In this document: positions 42,830-54,484 of the stretch, piece by piece
Position numbering within the stretch: position 1 is the stretch's first letter
How the letters are laid out: each line of letters opens with the position of its first letter
Origin: Acanthornis magna
Lineage: Eukaryota; Chordata; Aves; Passeriformes; Acanthizidae
Direction of reading: 5' to 3'
Length of the DNA stretch: 64,000 bases
NCBI GenBank assembly: GCA_036785705.1
Contig: JAWUZG010000352.1
Span: 1 to 64,000 of the forward strand
Translations under genes and position numbers: made by a program
The notes under the pieces: generated by a model
The model's database searches: none
What the model was told of the DNA's origin: nothing
Seen by the model: only the letters and a program-made list of their open reading frames with translations

Positions 42830-43975
42830 TCCAGCTCCATCTGGACAGGGAATCACCTCTGGAATCACCTCTGGAATTCACTCTCCAGGAGGATTGGGAT
42901 TGTTTGAAGAGAAATCCAAATAAAGATCACTGAATGTAATCAGATTTTTCATCAGATATTTCACGTCTGAGGTTTTGGAGTTCTCCAGGACGATTGGGAT
43001 TTTTTGGAGAGAAATCCAAATAAACATCACCGAACATTATCAGATATTTCATCAGATATTTCATGTCTGAGGTTTCGGAGTTTTTTTGGAGGATTGGGAT
43101 TGTTTGGAGAGAAATCCAAATAAACATTATCAAATATTTAATGTCAAGGATTTTAGAGTTCTCCAGGAGGGCTGGGAATATTTGGGGAAAAATCCAAATA
43201 TTCCAAAGGTCCCACCATGGAACGTTATCAGATATTTAATGTCCAGGGTTTCGGAGCTCTCCGGGAGGATTGGGATTGTTTGGAGAGAAACCCAAATAAA
43301 CATCACCGAACCTTATCAGATATTTCACGTCCAAGGTTTCAGAGTTCTCCAGGAGGATTGGCATTGTTTGGAGAGAAACCCAAATAAACATTATCAAATA
43401 TTTAATGTCCAGGGTTTCAGAGTTCTCCGGGAGGACTGGAATTGTTTGGAGAGAAACCCAAACAAGCATTATCAAATATTTAATGTCCAGGGTTTCAGAG
43501 CTCTCCAGGAGGACTGTAATTGTTTGGATATCCGATGTCCCCCTGGCCACCTTTGGCCACCTTTGGCCACCTTTGGAGAGAGATCCAAATATTCCAAAGG
43601 TTCCATCATGGAGCGTTATCAGATATTTCATATTCAGGGTTTTGGAGTTCTCCAGCAGGACTGGGATTGTTTGGAGAGAAATCCAAATAAAGATCACCAA
43701 ACATTATCAGATATTTCACGTCCAACGTTTCAGAGCTCTCCAGGAGGATTGGCATTGTTTGGAGAGAAACCCAAATAAACATTATCAAATATTTAACATC
43801 CAGGGTTTCAGAGTTCTCCGGGAGGACTGGAATTGTTTGGAGAGAAACCCAAACAAACATTATCAAATATTTAATGTCCAGGGTTTCAGAGCTCTCCGGG
43901 AGGATTGGGATTGTTTGGATATCCGATGTCCCCCTGGCCACCTTTGGCCACCTTTGGCCGCCCTTGGCCCTTTCC
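42830..43975. repeat. Minisatellite, unit ~88-95 bp, ~12 copies
   Basis: Units contain TTCTCCAGGAGGATTGGGAT, TGTTTGGAGAGAAATCCAAA, TAAACATCACCGAACATTAT and CAGATATTTCATGTCTGAGG. A longer block with GGATATCCGATGTCCCCCTG and CCACCTTTGGCCACC occurs at 43525-43580 and again at 43915-43970, spacing about 390 bp. Confidence 0.93.
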
Positions 43976-44240
43976 CTCCGGATTCTCGTTCCCGATCCCA
44001 CATTTCACCGCGGGGCCGCTCCAGGGAATGTTTACAGGAGCCTTTCCCTTTTCCCGCTCCCCCGGCCCCACCTGGCTGGTGTCGGGGCCGATCCATCACT
44101 CCCGGCCCCGTTCCCGGGGCAGCTCCCGATAAGCGATGGCCGATCCCGGCTTTTCCTGGGATGCAGCTGGAGGGGCTGATGGCGTTCGTGCCACGGGGTC
44201 AAGTGGTTCTTGTGTTCAAGGCACTCAGAGATATGAAATA
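43976..44240. other. Unique GC-rich block, possible regulatory element
   Basis: Unique sequence with AATGTTTACAGG (forkhead-like TGTTTAC, 44028-44034) and, on the minus strand, AGTGATGGATCG (44089-44100), a PBX-HOX-like site. No coding features seen. Regulatory role is speculative. Confidence 0.35.
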
Positions 44241-44555
44241 GGGGGGATTTTCTCCTTTTTTTTTTCCTTTTTCTGTCTTTTTCCACCCTTTTTCTCCCCT
44301 TTCTTCCTGCCTTTTTCCCCCTTTTCCCCCTTTTTTTCCTTCCCCACCTTCCCCCCTCTTTTTTCTTTCCCCTCTTTTTTCTTTCCCCCTTTTTTCTTCC
44401 CCCCTTTTTCCCCCTTTTTCTCCCCCCTTCCCCCCACTTTTTCCCCCTTCTTTTTTTTCTTTTCCCCCTTTTTCCCCCTTTTCCCCCTTGCCCCCTTTTT
44501 CCCCACTTTTTTCCCCCTTTTCTTCCCACTTTTCCCCCCTTTTTCCCCCATGGGG
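44241..44555. repeat. Polypyrimidine tract (TTTTTCCCCC)n
   Basis: About 310 bp of T and C runs, nearly free of purines on the + strand. It is a homopurine-homopyrimidine tract able in principle to form a triplex. Confidence 0.92.
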
Positions 44556-44599
44556 TTTGTGGCTCCCGGTTGTGAATTATTCCTGATTTTGGGAGTCTG

Positions 44600-44660
44600 G
44601 ATAACGATGGGAGGGGCTGGATGAGCTTCAAGGTCCCTTTGAACATAACCCATTCCATCC
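44600..44660 (+). mobile_element. CR1 LINE 3' tail (fragment)
   Basis: GGGGCTGGATGAGCTTCAAG, GTCCCTTT and AACATAACCCATTCCA follow the CR1 3' terminus pattern (GGTTGGATGA..TTCAAGGTCCCTTCCAACC..AACCATTCTATG). The element's usual terminal octamer repeat is replaced by (CCATY)n. Only the last ~60 bp is recognisable; the 5' part is cut by the polypyrimidine tract. Confidence 0.6.
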
Positions 44661-45410
44661 CATCCCATTGCATCTATTCCCATCCTATTCCATCCCATCC
44701 CATTCCATCCCATCCCATCCCATGGACCCCATTCCATCCCGTCCCATCCCATGGATCCCATTCCATCCCATCCCATCCCATGGACCCCATTCCATCCCGT
44801 CCCATCCCATGGATCCCATTCCATCCCATTCCATCCCATCCCATCCCATCCCATCCCATCCCATCCCATCCCATCCCATCCCATCCCATCCCATTGCATC
44901 TATTCCCATCCCATTCCATTCCATTCCATTTCATTCCATCCCATGGATCCCATTCCATCCCATTCCATTCCATTGCATCTTATCCCATTCCGTTCCATTC
45001 CATCCCATTCCATTCCATTCCATTCCATTCCATTCCATTCCATTCCATTCCATTCCATTCCATCCCATCCCATCCCATCCCATCCCATGGATCCCATTCC
45101 ATTCCATTCCATTCCATTCCATCCCATCCCATCCCATCCCATCCCATGGATCCCCTTCCATCCCATCCCATCCCATCCCATTCCATTCCATTCCATCCCA
45201 TTCCATTCCATCCCATCCCATCCCATCCCATCCCATTCCATCCCATCCCATTCCATGGATCCCATTCCATCCCATTCCATCCCATCCCATTCCATTCCAT
45301 CCCATCCCATCCCATCCCATCCCATCCCATCCCATCCCATCCCATCCCATCCCATAAATCCCATAAATCCCATAAATCCCATAAATTCCATCCCATCCCA
45401 CCCCAATCCC
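44650..45410. repeat. Pentanucleotide array (CCATC)n/(CCATT)n
   Basis: About 150 pentamers, CATCC and CATTCC, with interspersed CCATGGATCC blocks and a short ATAAATCC series at 45353-45385. It begins at the CR1-like tail. (CATTCC)n is the same pentamer as human satellite III. His/Pro/Ser and Trp/Asp/Gly frames are artefacts. Confidence 0.95.
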
Positions 45411-45950
45411 ATTCCCTGAGGCCCCAGAAGCCTCAGAAACATTTTTCAGCCTCTCCCTCACCCAGAGTCACAATCCCTGGATCCGAAACACCATTCCAGG
45501 CCTGCCAAGATCTGGGAGAACAATCCAGAACCTTCCCAAGCCCGCTGGAATTCCAATCCCATTCCCTGCTGTCCACAACCCCCGGGCAGGAATCTCGGCC
45601 AACCCCAGGGAAAAGGGCACAGACATTCCCAGGAATCGGAGCTCAGCCGAGGGAAAGGAACCCGGAAAAAATCCCCGGAAGTGCCGAGTGAGGCAGCGGG
45701 AAGTCGGGAAAATGCCTCTCAGTCCCTCGGAATTCCCAACCTTCCGACGGCTCCGAATCCAGGAATTCCAACCTGGGATCTCCACCACCCCGAGCTTTCC
45801 AAGGATGAAACCATTTCCCTCCCCCAGTATTCCTCAGCGGAGCCATTTTTCCTGAAGAATTTCATGTTTCTTTTATTTTTTTTTTTTAAATTTTATTTTT
45901 TTTGGATGGATCATCATTCCAAAGTTGGGAGGGGAGGGGAGGGGGTGGAA
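45411..45950. other. Unique intergenic sequence
   Basis: About 540 bp of unique sequence without clear exon, RNA or regulatory signature. It contains several GGAATTCC-type palindromes and a T-rich run at 45870-45900. Confidence 0.4.
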
Positions 45951-45954
45951 GAAA

Positions 45955-46175
45955 AAAAAAAGAGAAGGGAAGGGAAGGGAAGGGAAGGGAAGGGAAGAGA
46001 AGAGAAGAGAAGAGAAGAGAAGAGAAGAGAAGAGAAGAGAAGAGAAGAGAAGAGAAGAGAAGAGAAGAGAAGAGGAGAGAAAAGGAGAGAAAAGGAGAGA
46101 AAAGGAGAGAAAAGGAAAGAAAAGGAAAGAAAAGGAGAGAAGAGAAAAGGAGAGAAAAGAAGGAAAAAAATGGGG
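45955..46175. repeat. Purine array (GGGAA)n/(GAGAA)n
   Basis: About 220 bp of GGGAA then GAGAA then GGAGAAAA repeats with no pyrimidine on the + strand. Confidence 0.95.
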
Positions 46176-46555
46176 AGAGGTTCCTGAGGTGAAGCTGCCC
46201 AGCTGGCAGGTGATTTATGGAGTGCTGAAAAGAATCCTCAGAGCTGTCATTTATCCCGGAAAAATAAACAAAGAATTCCAGTGGAAATCGCTCCGAAGGA
46301 GGCGTTGGAAAAGCCCCTGGGGTATCCCGGCCCAAAGATGCTCCCTGGTGGATCATCCAGACCTTCCCAGATCCTGGCCTGGCTCTTCCTGAAAGGAAAA
46401 TTGGCACCAAAAATATTGGGAAAATCAAATTCGAGGCGGATTCAGATTCCCAGAACCATCCCGGTCATGCCGAGAGGGAAAAATCTCTCACAGCTTTTAC
46501 TGAGGGAAAATTCCGGGTCCTGCTGGGCCTGGTCCAGGCATTTCCCAAGGTTTTT
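46176..46555. other. Unique intergenic sequence
   Basis: Unique stretch with an open frame of about 120 codons but no recognisable domain. No splice-site-flanked exon identified. Confidence 0.4.
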
Positions 46556-47160
46556 TCCTGAAAAATGGCCTCTCTTTCCCTCAAAAATGGGCCCTTTTTC
46601 CCTCAAAAATGGGCCCTATTCCCCTCAAAAATGGGCTCATTTTCCCTGAAAAATGGGATTTTTTTCCCTCAAAAATGGGCTCATTTTCCCTCAGAAATGA
46701 GTTCTTTTTCCCTCAAAAATGACCTCTCTTTCCCTCAGAAATAGGCCCTTTTTCCCTGAAAAATAGGATATTTTCCCCTCAGAAATGGGTTCATTTTCCC
46801 TCAAAAATGGGCTCACTTCCCCTAAAAAATGGGTTCTTTTTCCCTGAAAAATGGGTTCTTTTTCCCTCAAAAATGGACTCATTTCCCCTCAAAAAATGGG
46901 TTCATTTTCCCTCAAAAAATGAACCCTTTTCCCCTCAAAAATGGGTTCTTTTCCCCTGAAAAACGGGATCTTTTCCCCTTTGGAACCATTCTCTTTTCTC
47001 CTCAAAACAAACCCTATTCCCCTCAAAAATGGACTCATTTTCCCTCAAAAAGGGGCTCATTTCCCCTCAAAAAATGCCCTTTTCCCCTCAAAAAATGGGC
47101 TCATTTTCCCTCAAAAATGAACCCTTTTCCCCTCAAAAAGTGCCATTTTCCCCCCAGGAA
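46556..47160. repeat. Tandem repeat, unit ~21-23 bp (AAAAATGGGCTCATTTTCCCTC)
   Basis: Around 27 copies of a unit with AAAAATGGGCTCATTTTCCC and TC. The phase shifts repeatedly, so reading frames are short and artefactual. Confidence 0.92.
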
Positions 47161-48390
47161 CCCCAATCCCCCCCCGGCCCCTTCCCCACAGATCAAAGCT
47201 CTCGGAGCCTTCCCTTGAAGCTGAGTCAGGAACTTTTCGGATTCCTCTTTCCCGAGCCCTCCCGCGCTGACAGGCGGAAAATCCCAGTTTATGGCTTTCC
47301 TTGTTCTCCAAAAAATAAAAATAAATCCTTATCTCTGATCCCCAATCCACCTCCCCTTCCCGCGGGAGACGTCGTCGCGTTAATTCCATTTTTTTTCCCC
47401 GAGATGAAAGCTCCCAAACTTCCTCCTCTTTTGTTCTCAGGAAACCTAATTTTTTTTTTTTTTTGTTTAATTTTTAATTCTTTTCCCCCCCCTCCTTTCC
47501 CCTAATATTTATTCATGAGGAATTTTTTGGCTCTTCAGAAGCTTCCGAGCAGCTGCTCCCGCTCCGATGGAATCCGCTCAGGCTCCGGGGGACGGAGCTT
47601 TTCATCCTCCGGGCTCAGAGGATGGAAATGTGGATTTTTATGGAATCCATGTGCTCACCTGTGGCCTCTCCAGCTGGAATTCCGAGAGCTCTGAGGGATG
47701 GAACGGAATCCCAAACATCCCAAATCCTCATTTTTGGACGGCTCCAGCCCGGCCGAGCTCATCCCTGGCGCTGCTCCAAAATTCGCGGTTTTGATGTCTT
47801 TTTCTCTCCGCCCCTGAGCTGAATTTTGATGATTCGACCCCAGAAAGTGGAACCAGGCTTCGGTTTTATCCCAGAGGAAAAAAAAAAGAGGAAAACCTCA
47901 AATCCCATCAACATCCAATGATAAAAGCAGAATTAAACCCCTTTCCCTGATATTTTTCCTTATTTCTGTCTGAAAATTCAATTTTTTTTGTCATCACTCT
48001 CCAGGATCTCAGCGGATCCAGAGGCTGCTCCCATTTCCACCAAAAAAAATCGCTTTTTACGCTGATCCCATCACCGTCTGGAGCATCCCAAAATCCCTCT
48101 CAGGCCGAGCAGGGCCAGGATTTCTCCCACCAGATTCCATCCCGAGTTTCCCGGGAATTCCCTCCCCCCCGGCCCGGCTCCGGTGACAAATTGGAACACG
48201 AGGGTTTAATGAAAAATGCTGGAAACGTCGGCAGGGATCAGGAAAATCCCGCCCTGGAATTGACAGGCGGCCCATCTGCATCCCGGCCTTCCCATTAATT
48301 CCCTAACGATTCCCGACAGGAGAGCGCCCGGGGTTAAAAACTTAATTTAATCAGCTCCAGACCTTCCCAGGATCTGTGGGAACATGGGAT
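47161..48390. other. Longest unique stretch of the intergenic region
   Basis: About 1.2 kb without tandem repeats. Visible motifs: CTGACAGGCGG at 47266 and TTGACAGGCGGCC at 48259 (both with the MEIS core TGACAG), TATTTATTCATGAGG near 47506, E-boxes CACCTG (47657) and CAGCTG (47671). Non-repetitive sequence of this length in such a repeat-rich interval may be constrained. No gene is recognised. Confidence 0.4.
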
Positions 48391-48650
48391 GAGCTGGGTG
48401 TTTGTAAAATTCCAGTTTTTAGCTGCGTTTCTGTCCAGTTGTTTGTAAAATTCCAGGTTCTAGCCGCGTTTCTGTCCAGTTGTTTATAAAATTCCATTTT
48501 TTAGCTGTGGTTTTGTCCAGGTGTTTGTAAAATTCCGGGTTTTAGCCACGTTTTTGTCCAGGTGTTTATAAAATTCTGGGTTTTAGCCGTGGTTTTGTCC
48601 AGGTGTTTGTAAAACTCCATTTTTTAACTGCGGTTTTGTCCGTGGTTTTG
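48391..48650. repeat. Tandem repeat, unit ~60 bp, ~4-5 copies
   Basis: Unit: GTTTGTAAAATTCCAGGTTT, TAGCCGCGTTTCTGTCCAG and GT. Imperfect copies end at about 48650. Confidence 0.88.
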
Positions 48651-48694
48651 ACCCAGGGATCGATCCCACCCCCCGCGGTGTCACCGCAGTGGCA

Positions 48695-49915
48695 TCTGCC
48701 GTAGGATTGGTGACAATGGGATCGGTGACATTGGGATCCATCAGGATTGGTGACATCGGGATCGGTGTCATGAGGATCCATCGTGATTGGTGACATCAGG
48801 ATTGTTGTCACCGGGATTGGTGACATTGGGATTGGTGACACTAGGATTGGTGACACCAGGATTCACCAGGATTGGTGACACCAGGATTCACCAGGATTGG
48901 TGACACCAGGATCGGTGACACCAGAATCAGTGACACCAGGATCGGTGACATCAGGATCAGTGACATCAAGATTGGTGACATTGGGATTGGTGTCACCAGG
49001 ATTGGTGACACCAGGATTCACCAGGATTGGTGACATCAGGATCCATCAGGATTGGTGACACCAGGATTGGTGACATCAGGATCCATCACAGTTGGTGACA
49101 TCAGGATCGGTGACACTAGGATCCATCAGGATCAGTGACACCAGAATTGGTGACATTGGGATTGGTGACACCGGCATCGGGGATGTTGGGATGGGGGACA
49201 TCAGGATCAGTGACATCAGAATCAGTGACATCAGGATCCATCAGGATCAGTGACACCGGGATCCATCAGAATTGGTGACATTGGGATTGGTGACACCGGC
49301 ATCGGGGACATCGAGATGGGGGACATCAGGATCGGTGACATCAGAATCAGTGACATCAGGATCCATCAGGATCAGTGACATTGGGATCAGTGACACCAGG
49401 ATCCATCAGGATTGGTGACACTGGGATCAGTGACATCAGGATTGGTGACACCAGGATCAATGACATCAGGACCCATCAGGATTGGTGACACCAGGATCGG
49501 TGACATCAGAATCAGTGACATCAGGATCCATCAAGATCAGTGACATTGGGATCAGTGACATCGGGATCCATCAGGATCTGTGACACCAGGATCGGTGACA
49601 CCAGGATCAGTGACATCGAGATTGGTGACATTGGGATTGGTGTCACCAGGAGTGGTGACACCAGGATTCACCAGGATTGGTGACATCAGGATTGGTGACA
49701 CCAGGATCAGATTAGTGACATCACGATCCATCAGGATTGGTGACATCAGGACTGGTGACATCAGAATCAGAGACATCAGGATCCATCAGGATCAGTGACT
49801 TTGGGATCAGTGACATCAGGATCCATCAGGATTGGTGACACTGGGATCAGTGACATCAGGATCAGTGACATCAGGATTGGTGACACCAGGATTGGATCGG
49901 TGACATCCAATGACA
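48695..49915. repeat. ~15-bp array (GGTGACATCAGGATC) with TGATGGATCC motifs
   Basis: About 80 units of GGTGACATCAGGATC, GGTGACACCAGGATT and the like. Roughly a dozen units include GGATCCATCA, which is TGATGGATCC on the minus strand, and every unit includes TGACA. These resemble PBX-HOX and MEIS cores; see findings. Confidence 0.93.
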
Positions 49916-49947
49916 TCAGACCAAAACGGGATAAAAAATTTTTTTGG

Positions 49948-50045
49948 GTTATGGTTATGGTTATGGTTATGGTTAGGGTTAGGGTTAGGGTTAGGGTTAG
50001 GGTTAGGATTAGGGTTAGGATTAGGGTTAGGGTTAGGGTAATGGT
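49948..50045. repeat. Interstitial telomere repeat (TTAGGG)n with TTATGG variants
   Basis: Four TTATGG hexamers then about ten TTAGGG hexamers with a few TTAGGA variants, G-rich on the + strand. This is the opposite orientation to the blocks at 26.5 and 41.7 kb. Confidence 0.95.
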
Positions 50046-50385
50046 AATGAATTATTTCATCCCAAATTTCCATTTTTCCCTAATTTTATCACCTTTAATT
50101 TCCAATTATTTCCCACTCCCCAGGCACGCAGCGATTCCCCAGACCCGCCCCTTGCGATCTGAGGGAATTCTTTGGGATCATCCCAGATTTTCTGGACGTG
50201 ACCGAGAATTCCCAACCCCTGCTTTGTGCTTCCATCGGGAACGGGCCTGGCTTTTCCAAGGCTCAATTCCCGTTCCCGGGCGGTGACAAATGGGAGGTGA
50301 CAGCTCATTCCGCCGGTGACAGCGCGTCCGTCCCGCTCCGCCGCCGGCTCGGAGCTTTGCGTTCCGCTCAGCAGAGCCGGGATCA
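50046..50385. other. Unique spacer
   Basis: About 340 bp of unique sequence, GC-rich at the right end. No feature recognised. Confidence 0.4.
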
Positions 50386-50775
50386 AAGGGAAAAACATGG
50401 GAAAAAACAGGGGAAAAAACAGGAAAAAACCATGGAAAAAGTAGGGGAAAACCGGGAAAAAGCGGGGGAAAAGCAGGGGAAAAGCAGGGGAAAAGCAGGG
50501 GAAAAACAGGAAAAAACCATGGAAAAAGCAGGGGAAAAGCAGGGAAAAAGCAGGGGAAAACCGGGAAAAAGTAGGGGAAAAGCAGGGGAAAACCGGGAAA
50601 AAACAGGGGAAAAGCAGGGGAAAAGCAGGGAAAAAGCAGGGGAAAACCGGGAAAAAGTAGGGGAAAAGCAGGGGAAAACTGGGAAAAAACAGGGGAAAAG
50701 CAGGGGGAAAGCAGGGAAAAACCATGGAAAAAGCAGGGGAAAACCATGGAAAACCCAGGGAAAACCATGGATCAC
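50386..50775. repeat. Purine-rich array (GGGAAAAGCAG)n
   Basis: About 11-12 bp units GGGGAAAAGCA, with AAACCATGG and AACCGGG variants, over 390 bp. Confidence 0.93.
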
Positions 50776-51395
50776 ACAGGAATCACCCTGTCAGTACCAG
50801 ATCCCATCAGGAATCGCCCTATCCATGCTCTAATTCCGTAAGGAATCGCCCTTTCCATGCCGGATCCCATAAGGAATTGCCCTATCCATGCAGGAATCAT
50901 CCTTTCCATGCTCCAATCCCATCAGGAATTGCCCTATCCATGACCGATCCCATCAGGAATTGCCCTTCCCATGAGTGATCCCAGTAATTCGGGATAATTT
51001 CATTCCCGGGTTTGCATCCCAAAAATTCAAGATTATTCCATTTCCGGTTTAGCATCCAAATAATTCCCGATAATTTCATTCCCAGATTTGTACCCCAATA
51101 ATTCCGGCTAACTTCCCATATCCAACAGGGAAAAAAAGGCAAAAATCCCAAACTCCAGAAGCCTCCAGAGCCGGGAATTCCCGGATATGCATCCCAATAA
51201 TTCAAGATTATTTCATTCCCAGGTTTGCATCCCAAAAATTCGGGATCATTTCATTCCCAGATTTGCATCCCAATAATTCGGGATAATTTCATTCCCGGGT
51301 TTGCATCCCAAAACTTCGGGATCATTTCATTCCCAGATTTGTACCCCAATAATTCTGGCTAATTTCCCATATCCAACAGGGAACAAACAGCACAA
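50776..51395. repeat. Two short minisatellites (~40 and ~48 bp units)
   Basis: 50776-50985: units with AATCGCCCTATCCATGC and GATCCCATAAGGAAT. 50990-51395: units with GATAATTTCATTCCCGGGTT and TGCATCCCAATAATTCGG; a block including CAACAGGGAAAAAAAGGC at 51120 recurs in altered form at 51373. Confidence 0.85.
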
Positions 51396-51640
51396 ATCCC
51401 GAGCTCCGGAAGCCTCCGGATCCGGGAATTCTCCCCCGGCAGAGCTGTCAGCTCCTCACGGGTGACAGGGAACCACTTAACTCCCAATTTTCCCTGCTCC
51501 CGAATTATTCCGCTCAGGCGCGGCTGGAACGGCGCTGAAGGTAAATAAAAGTGACATCGCTCCCTCCTTCCCTCCATCCCTCATTCCTGGCTCGTCCCGA
51601 GGCCGCGATTCCTGGATCGATTCCTGGGAATTGGGGATTG
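51396..51640. other. Unique spacer
   Basis: About 245 bp, with GAGCTGTCAGCTC (51442-51454, a palindrome containing the MEIS core) and GGGTGACAGGG. No gene. Confidence 0.4.
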
Positions 51641-52895
51641 GATTTCCCGAGGGAATGAAGGGAATTGGATTTTCCAAGGGGATTGAGTTTTCCAAGGGGA
51701 TAAAGTGATTTGGATTTTCCAAGAGGAGGAAGGATTTTGGATTTCCCAAGGAGACAAAGGGAATTGGATTTTCCAAGGGATTTGGATTTTCCAAGGGAAT
51801 TTGATTTCCCAAGGGATTTGGATTTCCCAAGGGAATTGGATTTTCCAAGGGAATTGGATTTTCCAAGGGGATTGGGTTTTCCAAGGGGATGGAGGGAATT
51901 GGGTTTTCCAAGAGGATGAAACTATTTGGATTTTCCAAGGGGATAAAGGGATTTGGATTTTCCAAGAGGAGGAAGGCTATTGGATTTCCCAAGGAGATGA
52001 AGGGAATTGGATTTTCCAAGGGGACGAATAGATTTGGATTTCCCAAGAGGACGAAGGCAATTGGATTTCCCAAGGGAATTGGATTTTCCAAGGGAATTTG
52101 ATTTCCCAAGGGATTTGGATTTTCCAAGGGAATTTGATTTCCCAAGGGATTTGGATTTTCCAAGGGGATGAAGGGAATTGGATTTTCCAAGGGATTTGGA
52201 TTTTCCAAGGGAATTTGATTTCCCAAGGGATTTGGATTTTCCAAGGGGATGAAGGGAATTGGATTTTCCAAGGGATTTGGATTTTCCAAGGGAATTTGAT
52301 TTCCCAAGGGAATTGGATTTCCCAAGAGGATGGAGGGAATTGGATTTTCCAAGGGGATGAAGGATTTCCCAAGGGAATTGGATTTTCCAAGGGGATGGAG
52401 GGAATTGGGTTTTCCAAGAGGATGAAACTATTTGGATTTTCCAAGGGGATAAAGGGATTTGGATTTTCCAAGAGGATGAAGGGTTTTGGATTTCCCAAGG
52501 AGATGAAGGGAATTGGATTTTCCAAGGGAATTTGATCTCCCAAGGGAATTGGATTTTCCAAGGGGACGAACAGATTTGGATTTCCCAAGAGGATGAAGGG
52601 AATTGGATTTCCTAAGGGAATTGGATTTTCCAAGGGAATTGGATTTCCCAAGGGAATTGGATTTTCCAAGGGATTTGGATTTTCCAAGAGGGTGAAAGGA
52701 TTTGGATTTTCCAAGGGGATTGAGTTTTCCAAGGGGATGAAGGAAATCGGATTTTCCAAGGGGAGGAAGGATTTTGGATTTCCCAAGGAGACAAAGGGAA
52801 TTGGATTTCCCAAGGGAATTGGATTTTCCAAGGGGATGAAGGGAATTGGATTTTCCAAGGGGATTGGATTTTCCAAGGGATTTGGATTTTCCAAG
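51641..52895. repeat. Tandem repeat, unit ~18-25 bp (GGGAATTGGATTTTCCAAG)
   Basis: About 60 copies of GGGAATTGGATTTTCCAAGG with GATGAAGG or AGGAAG spacers. GATTTTCC/GGAAA parts are partly palindromic. Pro/Leu/Asn and Gly/Phe/Lys frames are artefacts. Confidence 0.94.
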
Positions 52896-53125
52896 GAGAA
52901 AGGCCCCGGTGGGATGGGAAGCAGAGTTTGGAGCTGGAGCTTTTTCCTCGGGATGGGAGGGGATTCGGGTGGAATTCTGGGTTATTCCATGATTTCTTGG
53001 ATCACAGAATTTGGGTCCATGATTTTTTTGTGTGGATCGACTCGAAGGAGCTGACGCACCTTTTGCAGGGAGGAGCGGGGCCTGGAGATTTTTGTGGAAT
53101 TCCTGGAGATTTTGGGGAATTTTGT
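52896..53125. other. Unique spacer
   Basis: About 230 bp of unique sequence between arrays. Nothing recognised. Confidence 0.4.
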
Positions 53126-54165
53126 GGAACAAACCTGGAATTGTAAACCCTTGCAATCCTGGAATTGTAACTCTTTGTAATCCTGGGATTGTAAATAAAC
53201 CTGGAATTGTAACCTCTTGTAATCCTGGAATTATAAATAAACCTGGAATTTTAAACCCTTGTAGTCCTGGAATCGTAACTCCTTGTAATCCTGGAATTGT
53301 AAATAAACATGGAATTGTAATCCCATGTAATCCTGAAAATCTAAATAAATCTGGAATTGTAACCTTTTGCAATCCTGGAATTGTAAATAAACCTGGAATT
53401 TTAAACCCTTGCAATCCTGAAAATATAAATAAAACCTGGAATTTTAAACTCTTGTAATCCTGAAAATGTAAATAAACCTGGAATTTTAAACCCTTGTAGT
53501 CCTGGAATCGTAACTCCTTGTAATCCTGGAATTGTAAATAAATCTGGAATTGTAACCTCTTGTAATCCTGGAATTATAAATCAACTTGGAATTTTAAACT
53601 CTTGTAATCCTGGAATTATAAATAAACCCGGAATTGTAACCCCTTGTAATCCCAGAATTTTAAACTCTTGTAATCCTGAAAATGTAAATAAACCTGGAAT
53701 TGTAACCCCTTGTAATCCTGAAAATGTAAATAAACCTGGAATTGTAACCTTTTGTAATCCTGGAATTGTAAATAAACCTGGAATTGTAATCCCTTGTAAT
53801 CCTGAAAATATAAATAAAACCTGGAATTTTAAACTCTTGTAATCCTGAAAATGTAAATAAACCTGGAATTTTAAACTCTTGTAATCCTGAAAATGTAAAT
53901 AAACCTGGAATTGTAATCCCTTGTAATCCTGAAAATCTAAATAAATCTGGAATTGTAACCTTTTGTAATCCTGGAAATGTAAATAAACCTGGAATTTTAA
54001 ACTCTTGTAATCCTGAAAATCTAAATAAACCTGGAACTGTAACCTTTTGTAATCCTGGAATTGTAAATAAACCTGGAATTTTAAAATCTTGTAATCCTCA
54101 AAATCTAAATAAACCTGGAACTGTAACCTTTTGTAATCCTGGGATTGTAAATAAATCTGGGGGGG
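53126..54165. repeat. Minisatellite, unit ~40 bp
   Basis: Units with AAACCTGGAATTGTAAACCC, TTGTAATCCTGGAATTGTAA and AT; about 27 copies. Confidence 0.94.
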
Positions 54166-54298
54166 AAAGGGGAGAAAAGGAGGGAAAAGAGGAAAAAAAG
54201 AGAAAAAAAGGGCAAAAAAGAGGGGAAAAAGGGAGAAAAAGAGGGGGAAAGGGGGAAAAGGGCGAAAAAAGGGAAAAAAGAGGGGAAAAGGGGTGACA
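54166..54298. repeat. Purine-rich tract (GGGGAAAAAG)n
   Basis: About 130 bp of G and A only, similar in composition to the 50.4 kb array. Confidence 0.9.
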
Positions 54299-54484
54299 GG
54301 ACCTTCCCGATCCCGCGACATTCCCGACAGGAATTTTCTCTCCCCTTTCCCCTCCACCATCCCTCGGTTCCTCCAAGGCTGCCCAGCTCCGTTGCCATGG
54401 TTACCCCAACCCGATTTTCCTGGGAAATTGGATTTTCCAGAGAGATGTGTCCATTTGGAGGGACACGGCCCCGGGGGCCGAGGG
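54299..54484. other. Unique island with an X-box-like motif
   Basis: About 185 bp of unique sequence. GTTGCCATGGTTAC (54391-54404) resembles the palindromic RFX X-box (GTTRCCATGGYAAC) with one mismatch. Confidence 0.4.
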
